The notes under the pieces are model-generated. The model searched no databases, was not told the origin of the DNA, and saw nothing but the letters and a program-made list of their open reading frames with translations. Both the position numbers and the translations under genes were made by a program. A stretch of DNA of 64,000 nucleotides from CAVVNN01 sp963838035 (lineage in GTDB: Bacteria > Actinomycetota > Thermoleophilia > Solirubrobacterales > 70-9). The stretch spans positions 558,001-622,000 of the forward strand of contig CAWIPM010000002.1 in assembly GCA_963838035.1 (NCBI GenBank), in the 5' to 3' direction. Shown one piece after another: positions 1 through 8,566 of this stretch (the stretch's first letter is position 1; each line of letters starts with the position of its first letter).

Positions 1-803
1 GGCGTCGGCGGCTCGGGCGACGGCGTTGGCGGCTCGGGCTTCTTCGGCGCCGGCGGCTCGGGCTTCTTCGGCGCCTGCGGCCTGACCCGCTCGGGCGGCT
101 CGGTCGGGGCCGGGCCTCCGGGCTCGAGCACGAACTTGAAGACCGCGGCGGCGAGCAGCGAGCCGACGATCGGGCCGACCAGATATGGCCAGGTCCCGCC
201 CCAGCTGTTGCCGACCAGCGCCGGGCCGAACCAGCGGGCCGGGTTGAAGGAGCCGCCGTCAAGCGGCCCCCCGACCATGATCAGGAAGACCAGTGTGGTG
301 CCGATCGCAAGCGGCGCCCAATCCTTGACGCTCTTCTTGGAATAGACGGAGACGAGGATGACGAGGACGAGACAGAAGGTGCCGACCGCCTCGACCACCG
401 AGCCGGCAAAGTTGCCGCTGAGCAGGCCGCTCACCTGGACCGCGCCGTAGTGCGTGGCGCGCCCCTCGTCGAGCAGCAGCCCCTTGCACAGCAGGGCGCC
501 GAGAACGGCGCCGGAGAGCTGGGCCAGCATGTAGATCGCCGCGTCGATCGGATTGATCCGCCGCAGCGCCGCTGCCGCCAAGGTCACCGCCGGGTTGAAA
601 TGCCCGCCGCTGACCACGCCGAACATCACGATCACGCCGAAGAGGGCGAACCCCTGTGTCAGCCCGACGACGGCGAAGTCGGAGCCGAACTGCGCCTGAC
701 TACCCGTGGCGACGAACAGCACAATCACGCTCGTGATGAAAAAGACCAGCAAGAAGGTGCCGATCAACTCGGCAAGGTATGCCGCAAGTCCTCGTTCCTG
801 CAC
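1..803 (-). CDS. Aquaporin / MIP-family channel (C-terminus cut by window edge)
   Basis: Major intrinsic protein that would let water or small neutral solutes cross the cytoplasmic membrane. The minus-strand frame starts at a GTG at 803 behind a strong GGAGGAG ribosome site and runs off the left edge. Both pore half-helix signatures are visible: GGHFNPAVT in the first half and GGSFNPAR in the second, with hydrophobic membrane segments between them, so the channel domain itself is complete. After the last helix the protein continues as a tail rich in Pro, Lys and Glu, with an APKKPEPP unit seen twice before the edge; such a tail is not part of the core MIP fold. Lies downstream of the lipoprotein gene on the same strand. 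Water versus glycerol selectivity was not determined. Confidence 0.88.
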   Translation of the reverse strand, partial: MQERGLAAYLAELIGTFLLVFFITSVIVLFVATGSQAQFGSDFAVVGLTQGFALFGVIVMFGVVSGGHFNPAVTLAAAALRRINPIDAAIYMLAQLSGAVLGALLCKGLLLDEGRATHYGAVQVSGLLSGNFAGSVVEAVGTFCLVLVILVSVYSKKSVKDWAPLAIGTTLVFLIMVGGPLDGGSFNPARWFGPALVGNSWGGTWPYLVGPIVGSLLAAAVFKFVLEPGGPAPTEPPERVRPQAPKKPEPPAPKKPEPPTPSPEPPT

Positions 804-889
804 TTCTCTCCTCCTACTAGATCCCGGATCGGTTAGCGGCGGCAGTCTATCCGCTGCGCTCCCCGCGCGGGTCCATCCTGCGAGAGGCG

Positions 890-1846
890 TCACCGATTGA
901 CGAAGAGAGAGCGGACCCTCGGCTCGCTCTGAAGCAGGCCGTGCACCACGTCCCAGCGTGCCCAGCGGCGCAGGACCGAGTGGTCGAACGGGGCCGGCTT
1001 CAGGATCGGAAGAAGGGCTTCGAGCTGGGCGCTCTGATCAGCTCGATCGAGGCTGGGGACCGCGGCGAGCAGGTCCTTGAGAGCGCGGGCCGGGTGCCGG
1101 GCCGTGAAGCCGTAGCCGCGGGTCGTGGCGGCAACCACCGAGGCGACCAGCTTCGGGTCGTGCTCCAGGGTGCGCCGCGAGGTGGCGAGAACCAGCTCCG
1201 GGTAGGGCGGGGCGCCGTAGCGGTCGACCCGGAAGATGCGGATCGGGACGCCCCGGCGCCGCAGGGCCACTCCCTCGTCGTTCCAGAATCCGGTGGCCGC
1301 GTCGACCCTGCCGGCCGCCAGCGAGGAGATCGCGTTGAAGCCGATGGTCACTCGCCGCACCTTCGCCGGGTCGCCGCCGTCGGCGCTCACCTCCGAGTCG
1401 ACCACCGCTTCGTCCGACGGCAGACCGGTGACGCCGACCGTGTGGCCCTGCAGGTCCCGCGGGCGGCGCACCGGGCCATCGGCGCGCGCGATCACCGCGG
1501 CGAGCGGCCGCTGCGCGATCGGCATCACACCGACCAGGTCGAGGCCGCGCTCGCGGGCGATCCCGAGGTCGTGGATGTCGAGGATCGCGAAGTCGGCGCG
1601 GCCCGCCTCCAGCAGCTTCGGCGCATCGGTCGATTCGCCCGGCTGGCGGATGGTGAGGGCGACGCCCGCATCCCTGTAGTAGCCCTGCCGCTGAGCCGCG
1701 TAGATGCCGGAGTGGACGGCGTTGGGGGTGAAATCGAGCACGAGCGTCGCGCCGTTTGGCGCGCCCGGTTCAGCGCCGCTCCCCCCGCAGCCGGCGGCGC
1801 CGGCGAGCAGGAGGGCGGCCGCCAGCAGCGCGACGACCCCTCTCAT
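890..1846 (-). CDS. NMT1/THI5-like ABC transporter substrate-binding lipoprotein
   Basis: Extracytoplasmic binding protein, probably for a pyrimidine thiamine precursor or related small molecule. A signal peptide with a lipobox ends at Cys20 (LAGAAGC), so it should be lipid-anchored outside the membrane. The segment LDFTPNAVHSGIYAA just after the signal is typical of the NMT1/THI5 family, and the 318-residue length fits. It is the last gene of a tight minus-strand series (120-residue unknown, receiver-like protein, this gene) with a gap of only 12 bases upstream. No permease or ATPase gene is next to it, so the transport partners must be elsewhere or this is an orphan binding protein. The substrate is inferred from family resemblance only; riboflavin or sulfonate binding members are alternatives. 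Confidence 0.82.
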   Translation of the reverse strand: MRGVVALLAAALLLAGAAGCGGSGAEPGAPNGATLVLDFTPNAVHSGIYAAQRQGYYRDAGVALTIRQPGESTDAPKLLEAGRADFAILDIHDLGIARERGLDLVGVMPIAQRPLAAVIARADGPVRRPRDLQGHTVGVTGLPSDEAVVDSEVSADGGDPAKVRRVTIGFNAISSLAAGRVDAATGFWNDEGVALRRRGVPIRIFRVDRYGAPPYPELVLATSRRTLEHDPKLVASVVAATTRGYGFTARHPARALKDLLAAVPSLDRADQSAQLEALLPILKPAPFDHSVLRRWARWDVVHGLLQSEPRVRSLFVNR

Positions 1847-1858
1847 CTGGCGGGGAGC

Positions 1859-2170
1859 CTAGAGCAAGCCCTCGACGAGCTGCGGCAGTTCGCGAGCCAT
1901 CCGCGACCGCGGCACGACCAGGCCCAGGCCCGCCGCCTCCGCCTCCCGCCGCATCTCCACGTCGACGTGGGAGTAGAAGCCCACGGCCGGGATCCCGGTC
2001 GCCGCGACCGCCGCCGGGGCGACCGTGTCGAGATCGCAGACGATCGCGTCGGCCTCTGGGGCGTCGGGAAGCGACGGCGCCACCGAGACCTGATGGCCGG
2101 CCGCGCGCAGGCTCTCCTCCACCCGGCTTGCCAGCATCAGGTCCGAGACGACGGCGACGATGCGCGCCAT
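1859..2170 (-). CDS. Small receiver-like protein of unknown function
   Basis: A 103-residue protein starting at ATG 2170. It has alternating beta/alpha character resembling a CheY-like receiver: an initial hydrophobic strand (ARIVAVVSD), a central IVCDLDT where a receiver would carry its phosphorylatable Asp, and a later strand ending VVPRSRM. The usual acidic pair after strand one and the conserved Lys are not evident, so phosphorylation is doubtful. There is no output domain and no kinase next door. Five bases separate it from the upstream unknown gene and 12 from the downstream lipoprotein, so co-transcription is likely. The fold assignment is an inference from pattern only. Confidence 0.6.
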   Translation of the reverse strand: MARIVAVVSDLMLASRVEESLRAAGHQVSVAPSLPDAPEADAIVCDLDTVAPAAVAATGIPAVGFYSHVDVEMRREAEAAGLGLVVPRSRMARELPQLVEGLL

Positions 2171-2175
2171 CTCGC

Positions 2176-2538
2176 CTACAGTGAACGGCGCTCGCGGAAC
2201 TCCTCGCGAACGCTCTCCGGCCGGCCCCACATCTGCACGACCTCTGCCCGACCCTCGCGCACCTCTCGCAGCCCCAGCTCGCCGGCGACCCCGTCCTCGT
2301 CGAGCCTCGCCAGCACCCCCTTCACCGTGGGCGCCGCGGCTGCGTGCCCGAAGCTGTGGGCGACGATCAGCCGCCACTGCCACTCGGATTCGTCGTAGGG
2401 CCTGGCGTTGACCTGGCTGAGCGCGACCGCGGTGTCGATGTAGCGCCCCGGGTCCTCGATCCGCAGATCGACCTCGATGTCGGTCCACTCCGGTGGCACC
2501 GAGTCGAGGATCAGTTGGAAGTCGCCGGCCAGGCCCAT
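2176..2538 (-). CDS. Conserved-looking hypothetical protein, 120 residues
   Basis: Soluble protein with no recognised domain. It contains a DIEVDLRIEDPGRYIDTAVALSQ-like stretch and an Arg/Glu-rich C-terminus, has no signal peptide and no membrane segment. Coding support comes from its tight packing: 18 bases after the Nramp transporter gene and 5 bases before the receiver-like gene, all on the minus strand. ATG start at 2538. A function cannot be assigned from sequence. Confidence 0.6.
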   Translation of the reverse strand: MGLAGDFQLILDSVPPEWTDIEVDLRIEDPGRYIDTAVALSQVNARPYDESEWQWRLIVAHSFGHAAAAPTVKGVLARLDEDGVAGELGLREVREGRAEVVQMWGRPESVREEFRERRSL

Positions 2539-2556
2539 GGGCGCAAGCGTATCCGC

Positions 2557-3897
<1,341 letters not shown>

Positions 3898-3906
<9 letters not shown>

Positions 3907-4866
3907 GTGGCGGACGCGCTGACAGCGACGGTCGAGCTGGACGCCCAGTACCGGCAGCTGCGCGAGGAGTGCGGCCTGCTCGACCGCTCAGGCCGCGGCA
4001 AGCTCGCGGTGAGCGGCCCCGACGCCGCCGAGTACCTGCAGGGACAGCTGACCAACGACGTCGAGGCGCTCGAGCCCGGCGAGGGCTGCTACGCGGCGCT
4101 GCTCGACCGCAAGGGCCACATGCAGGCCGACATGCGCGTGCTGCGCCCGGCGGCGGAGGAGCTCTGGCTCGACACCGAGCCCGAGGGCCTGGAGGCGGCG
4201 CGAAAGCACCTGCAGATGTACAAGATCGGCCGCGAGGTCGAGGTCGCCGACGTGACGGCCGAGCGGGAGATCCTCTCCCTGATCGGGCCGCGAGCCGTGG
4301 AGGTCGCCGGCACGGCGGCGCTGCCCGAGCACTCGTGCGAGAGGGCCACCGTGGCGGGAGTGGACTGTCTGGCGGCGGGGACCGCGGGTGGGATCGACCT
4401 GATCGCCGCGACGGGCGACGCGGGCCGCCTGCGCGAGGCCCTGCTCGCCGCCGGCGCGGTCGAGGTCGGCGCCGAGGCCGCCGAGATCCTCCGGATCGAG
4501 GCCGGCATCCCCCGCTTCGGCGCCGAGATGGGCGCCGAGACGCTGCCGGCCGAGGCGGGCATCGTCGATGCCGCGGTCAGCTTCACCAAGGGCTGCTACA
4601 TCGGCCAGGAGACCGTCGCCCGGCTCCACTACAAGGGCAGGCCGAACCGCAACCTGCGGGGGCTGCGGCTGAGCGGCGCGGCTGCGGCCGGCGCCTCCCT
4701 CCGCCTCGACGGCAGGGAGGTCGGAGCCGTCGGGGCCGCCTGCGTCTCCCCCGCCCTCGGCCCGATCGCGCTGGCGATCGTCCGCCGCGAGGCGCAGACC
4801 GGCGACGAGCTGGCCGTAGGTGAAGATGGCGTTACGGCTCGCGTGGTCGACTTGCCGTTCGGTTAG
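3898..4866 (+). CDS. ygfZ: YgfZ/GcvT-like folate-binding protein
   Basis: Tetrahydrofolate-dependent factor of the YgfZ family, which supports assembly or repair of some iron-sulfur enzymes. Starts at ATG 3898 and is 322 residues long. The diagnostic motif KGCYIGQE lies at about residues 231-238 within a region (VSFTKGCYIGQETVARLHYKG) characteristic of YgfZ and distinct from glycine-cleavage T-protein. The N-terminal half has the GcvT-like folate fold pattern (DRSGRGKLAVSGPDAAEYLQGQLTNDV). Divergent from the Nramp gene with overlapping 5' ends, so the two promoters must lie inside each other's genes. Followed after 12 bases by a lipoprotein gene. A paralogous aminomethyltransferase is the alternative, but the Cys motif argues for YgfZ. 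Confidence 0.88.
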
Positions 4867-4878
4867 ATTCCGCCCCGA

Positions 4879-5367
4879 ATGGGTGGCAGTGGGAAAGGGA
4901 AGGCAGTGCTCGCCTGCGCCGTCGGGGCGCTGGCCATCGTCGTGACCGGCTGCGGCGCCCAGAGCCACCCCAACACCCCTCGCCCCCAGGTGCCGACGCG
5001 GGTCAGCGTCACGATCTCCCCCAAGGCGGTCAACGTGCAGCCCGCGGCGATCGGCCTGGGCCCCGAACGGACCCAGCAGATCCCCCAGAACCAGCACGCC
5101 GGCCAACCGCCGATCCGGACGAGAAAGCCGCTCACCGTCGTCTTCGTCGCCGCCAACCTCACCGACTTCGCCACCCATCTCGAGATTCACGGGCCGCGCA
5201 ACGCCACCTCGGGCCCGCTCGTCGCCAACGGCGCCGGCACCCTTCAGGTGGACCTCCCCACCGGCGTCTACAGGCTCAGCGCCGCCGACATCCCCCGCGC
5301 CCGCCCCACGCGGCTCGCGATCGGCCCCTACCGCACCTCCTCCAAGAACGACGTCCTGCTGCCGTAG
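4879..5367 (+). CDS. Predicted lipoprotein, 162 residues
   Basis: Small exported protein of unknown function. The N-terminus has a hydrophobic signal segment ending in a lipobox (IVVTGCG) with Cys25 as the likely lipidated residue. The mature part starts with a Pro/Thr-rich linker, then a small beta-rich domain (RVSVTISPKAV; VEPL-type strands; GAGTLQVDLPTGVYRLSA) that looks like a carbohydrate- or ligand-binding-type sandwich, though no named family was recognised. Located 12 bases after the ygfZ-like gene on the same strand. Confidence 0.7.
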   Translation: MGGSGKGKAVLACAVGALAIVVTGCGAQSHPNTPRPQVPTRVSVTISPKAVNVQPAAIGLGPERTQQIPQNQHAGQPPIRTRKPLTVVFVAANLTDFATHLEIHGPRNATSGPLVANGAGTLQVDLPTGVYRLSAADIPRARPTRLAIGPYRTSSKNDVLLP

Positions 5368-5394
5368 TCCCGTCTGCTCGGTTCGTCACTATCG

Positions 5395-6585
5395 GTGGCT
5401 GTGACCGTCGCGCTCGCAATCGCCGTCATCGTCCTCGCCGCCGGACTCGTCTACGCACTCGCCCTCCGCCGCGAGCCGCCACAACCCGACCTCGTCCCCG
5501 CGATCCAGGAAGCAACCTCGAGGGCGGTCGCCGACCTGCTGCAGATGAACGAGGAGTCGCGCAAGCTCGACTCCAAGACCGCCGAAGCCGCGCTGGACAA
5601 ACGCCAGGCCGAAATCAAGGGCCTGACCGACCGGATCGCAGACGGTCAGAAGAAGATCGAAACCGAGGTGCGCCGTCGGGGCGAGACCGACCTGCAGACC
5701 CGCGCCCTGATCGAGCAGATCGGCCAGACGGTCGGCAACCTCAATGCAGAGACCGCCGGGCTGAAGAAGGCCTTGCGCCAGCCTCAGACCCGAGGGCAGT
5801 GGGGTGAGTTGCAGCTGCGCCGCTGCGTCGAGATCGCTGGGATGACCGAGCACGTCGACTTCGAGCTCCAGGAGACGCTCCACACCGAAGGCGGACGCCT
5901 GCGCCCCGATGCGCGCTTCCTCCTGCCCGAGGGCCGCAGCTTCATCGCCGACTCCAAGGTTCCGCTCGACGCGTTCCTCGACGCGCAGGAGGCCGAGGTT
6001 GAATCGCAGCGGCTCGAAGATCTGGAACGGCACGCGCGCCAGGCTCGCGAGCACATCCGCAGCCTCAGCTCGAAGGATTACCAGGGACAGTTCAAGCCGG
6101 GTGAAACGCCGGACCTGGTGATCTGCTTCATCCCTAACGAGCCTGCCCTGCACGCAGCATTCGCCGCCGACCCCACCCTCTTCGACTACGCGCTGGAGCG
6201 CGGCGTGCTGGTCGTCAGCCCGACCTCGCTGATCGGCCTTCTGCGCACGATGGAGCTCGGCTGGCGCCAGGAGAGGATGGTCGAGGAGGCAGCCGAGATC
6301 GCCGACGCGGCAGGGACCCTGCACGCTCGCTTCACCAAGTTCCTCAACGAGCTCAACAAGGTCGGGAAAGGGCTGCAGACCGCGGCAAACGCCTATGACG
6401 GGGCGGTGCGGTCGATGGAAGGGAGGCTGCTCCCCCAGCTGCGCAAGGTCGAGGACATGGGCGTTGCGGCCGGCAAGGAGATCGAGCCTCCCGAGCCGGT
6501 CAACATTGCCGTGCGTGAGATCGCAGCGCCGGAGCTGCGGGAGCTCGAAGAGGCCACCGAGGCCGAGACCCCCGTGCTTGACTAG
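5395..6585 (+). CDS. rmuC: RmuC-family DNA recombination protein
   Basis: RmuC proteins carry a restriction-endonuclease-like domain and limit recombination at inverted repeats. The GTG start at 5395 gives 396 residues: an N-terminal membrane helix (about residues 3-24), a long Glu/Lys/Arg-rich coiled coil (to about 130), then the RmuC core. Conserved core pieces are visible: RGQWGELQLRRC, a DARFLLPEGRSFIADSKVPLDAF block holding the probable catalytic Asp/Lys residues, and VVSPTSLIGLLRTMELGWRQE. Order and length fit the family. Stands between a lipoprotein gene and ccr with no obvious functional link to either. Confidence 0.9.
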   Translation: MAVTVALAIAVIVLAAGLVYALALRREPPQPDLVPAIQEATSRAVADLLQMNEESRKLDSKTAEAALDKRQAEIKGLTDRIADGQKKIETEVRRRGETDLQTRALIEQIGQTVGNLNAETAGLKKALRQPQTRGQWGELQLRRCVEIAGMTEHVDFELQETLHTEGGRLRPDARFLLPEGRSFIADSKVPLDAFLDAQEAEVESQRLEDLERHARQAREHIRSLSSKDYQGQFKPGETPDLVICFIPNEPALHAAFAADPTLFDYALERGVLVVSPTSLIGLLRTMELGWRQERMVEEAAEIADAAGTLHARFTKFLNELNKVGKGLQTAANAYDGAVRSMEGRLLPQLRKVEDMGVAAGKEIEPPEPVNIAVREIAAPELRELEEATEAETPVLD

Positions 6586-6627
6586 GATTCGCCGCGCCCG
6601 TCAGCAACCGATCCGCGGAGGACCCTC

Positions 6628-7890
6628 TTGGCAGTCGACACCAGCGCAGTCTCGAAGCTAGACGTGGAGCCCGGAACGCTGCCCGAGACGATGGCGGCCT
6701 GGGTGATCCGCCAGGAGCGCGAGGGCGAGCCCAAGGACGCCTTCCAGCTCGAGCAGATCGAGGTTCCGGAGCCCGGCGCCTTCGAGGTGATCGTCCGCGT
6801 GATGGCGGCCGGGGTCAACTTCAACAACGTCTGGGCGGCTCTGGGCAAGCCCGTTTCGGTCTTCGGCTACGGCGACCACCCCGAGTACGGCCACCACATC
6901 GGCGGCTCCGACGCCTCGGGGATCGTCTGGAAGGTCGGCGAGGGCGTCACCCGCTGGAAGCCCGGCGACGAGGTCGTCGTCCACTGCAACCAGGCCTCCT
7001 ACGAGGACGTCGAGGTGCACGGGCTCGACCCGCTCGCCGCGCCGAGCCAGAAGATCTGGGGATACGAGACGACCTGGGGCTCCTTCGCCCAGTTCACCAA
7101 GGTGCAGGCGCAACAGCTCCTTCCCCGCCCCCAGAACCTGAGCTGGGCCGAGTCCTCCGCCTACGGCCTCACCTACTTCACCGCCTACCGGATGCTGATC
7201 GACCAGTGCAAGCTGCAGCCGGGCCACAACGTGCTTATCTGGGGCGCGGCCGGCGGACTCGGCGTCTTCGCCACCCAGCTCTGCGCCGCCGCCGGGGCCA
7301 ACGCGGTCGGCGTCGTCTCCTCCGACGAGAAGGGCGAGCTGGTCAAGCAGCTGGGCGCCGTCGACTACATCAACCGCCGCGAGTTCGGCGAGATGATGCG
7401 GACGCCGGAGAACCTCGCCGATCCCGCCGCCGACAAGGAGCGCTTCAAGGCCTCGCGCGGGTTCGCCAAGCGGGTCAAGGAGATCCTCGGCGACGCCCCC
7501 GACATCGTCTTCGAGCACGTCGGCCAGGCGACCTTCCCGACCTCGGTCTTCGTCGTCAAGCCGTTCGGCAAGGTCGTCATCTGCGGCGCCACCTCGGGCT
7601 TCCAGCTCGACTTCGACGTGCGCTACCTGTGGATGCGCCAGAAGCAGATCATCGGCTCGCACTTCGCCAACGCCTACGAGTGCATGCGGGCGAACCAGCT
7701 GATGGCCGAGGGCAAGATCCGGCCCGTCCTCTGGCAGACGATGGACTTCGAGGGCGTCCCCGCGGCACACCAGCTGCTGCACGAGAACAAGCACCTCGGC
7801 AAGATCTCGATCCTGGTCGGGGCCGAGTCCGAGTCCGAGGGCAAGGTCGACGACGGCCCGGGAGCGATCCGGGCGGAGGTGGGAGCATGA
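6628..7890 (+). CDS. ccr: Crotonyl-CoA carboxylase/reductase
   Basis: Catalyses NADPH-dependent reductive carboxylation of crotonyl-CoA to ethylmalonyl-CoA, the committed step of the ethylmalonyl-CoA pathway and a source of polyketide extender units. Starts at TTG 6628 behind a GGAGGA site; 420 residues. It is a medium-chain dehydrogenase-type protein with typical Ccr blocks: GVNFNNVWAALGKPVSVFG, HIGGSDASGIVWKVGEGV, the cofactor loop IWGAAGGLGVFATQL, and the late QKQIIGSHFANAYE. Ends in an ATGA overlap with the next small gene. A MeaA-type mutase gene about 4 kb downstream supports the pathway assignment. Acryloyl-CoA reductases are relatives, but these blocks favour Ccr. Confidence 0.93.
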   Translation: MAVDTSAVSKLDVEPGTLPETMAAWVIRQEREGEPKDAFQLEQIEVPEPGAFEVIVRVMAAGVNFNNVWAALGKPVSVFGYGDHPEYGHHIGGSDASGIVWKVGEGVTRWKPGDEVVVHCNQASYEDVEVHGLDPLAAPSQKIWGYETTWGSFAQFTKVQAQQLLPRPQNLSWAESSAYGLTYFTAYRMLIDQCKLQPGHNVLIWGAAGGLGVFATQLCAAAGANAVGVVSSDEKGELVKQLGAVDYINRREFGEMMRTPENLADPAADKERFKASRGFAKRVKEILGDAPDIVFEHVGQATFPTSVFVVKPFGKVVICGATSGFQLDFDVRYLWMRQKQIIGSHFANAYECMRANQLMAEGKIRPVLWQTMDFEGVPAAHQLLHENKHLGKISILVGAESESEGKVDDGPGAIRAEVGA

Positions 7891-8180
7891 GCGAGGTCTG
7901 CGTACTCGATTGGCACATCGCCCCCTTCCGGGCGGACCGCTGGCTCGACCTATGGGAACCGGCGGCGGCGAGGATGCCCGCCTTCGGCGCCCGCAGCTGG
8001 TCGCTGACCCGCGCCGTCGACGACCCCCTCTCCTTCCAGCAGACCTCGGCCTGGGACAGTCGCGCCGACTTCGAGCGCTACTGGTTCTCGACCGAGATCG
8101 AGGAGGCCCGCGCCAGCGTCATCGACCTCTACGACCTCCCCCTCCTCCCCACCTGGCACACCCTGGTCGCGGCCGAGTAG
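7887..8180 (+). CDS. Small protein coupled to ccr, possible dimeric alpha/beta-barrel fold
   Basis: A 97-residue protein whose ATG overlaps the ccr stop codon (ATGA), so translation is probably coupled to Ccr. It has no signal peptide. The pattern, with an N-terminal strand (VLDWHIAPF), a helix ending in a Phe-Gly-Ala-Arg turn, then a strand with FQQTSAWDSRADFERYWFSTEI, resembles antibiotic-biosynthesis-monooxygenase or NIPSNAP-type small barrels. No catalytic residues can be named. Co-expression with Ccr suggests an accessory role in the same CoA-ester pathway, which is inference. Confidence 0.62.
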   Translation: MSEVCVLDWHIAPFRADRWLDLWEPAAARMPAFGARSWSLTRAVDDPLSFQQTSAWDSRADFERYWFSTEIEEARASVIDLYDLPLLPTWHTLVAAE

Positions 8181-8189
8181 CCGCGACGC

Positions 8190-8480
8190 TCAGCAGCGCT
8201 CCAACGGCGCCATCGTCAACCCCGCAGCCTCGAGCTGCTGCCAGTAATGCTCGGCGGGCTCGCGGGGGCCGGTCCAGACGATCGCCAGGCCGCTGTTGTG
8301 GATCCGGTCGGCGAGCTGATGTCCCTGGTCGAGGCTCACCCCGGGGAGTACGCTGGCCAGTGTCTGCGCCACGTGGTCGAAGGTGTTGTGGTTGTCGTTG
8401 CGCACTACCACTCGCCAGCTTCCCCCCGTGCCTGTCCCCGGCCCGGCGCCGCGGGGTCGCTCTACGGTAGTAGTCGACAT
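8190..8480 (-). CDS. clpS: ClpS adaptor of the Clp protease
   Basis: Cytoplasmic adaptor that delivers N-degron substrates to ClpAP/ClpCP. The ATG at 8480 gives 96 residues. The first 20 residues are a flexible Pro/Gly/Thr-rich tail. The ClpS core follows, with WRVVVRNDNHNTFDHV matching the family signature (an N-D-x-x-N-T-F-x-x-V pattern), a histidine helix region (QLADRIHNSGLAIVWTG) and the terminal QQLEAAGLTMAPLE. It lies tail to tail with the ccr-linked gene, 9 bases away, and upstream faces the divergent acyltransferase gene. Confidence 0.9.
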   Translation of the reverse strand: MSTTTVERPRGAGPGTGTGGSWRVVVRNDNHNTFDHVAQTLASVLPGVSLDQGHQLADRIHNSGLAIVWTGPREPAEHYWQQLEAAGLTMAPLERC

Positions 8481-8566
8481 TGCCGGGATTATGCAGCTGG
8501 CACCTGCGGTAACACGCCGCTGACGCTCAAGGAGCTGTTGAGGAGGACCCGAAACCTCTCTTAAGG

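Noticed and set aside
941..2398. Long open plus-strand frame opposite the lipoprotein genes
   Set aside because: Antisense shadow typical of high-GC DNA; the minus-strand genes have recognisable families, and this frame has an Arg-rich composition with no motif.
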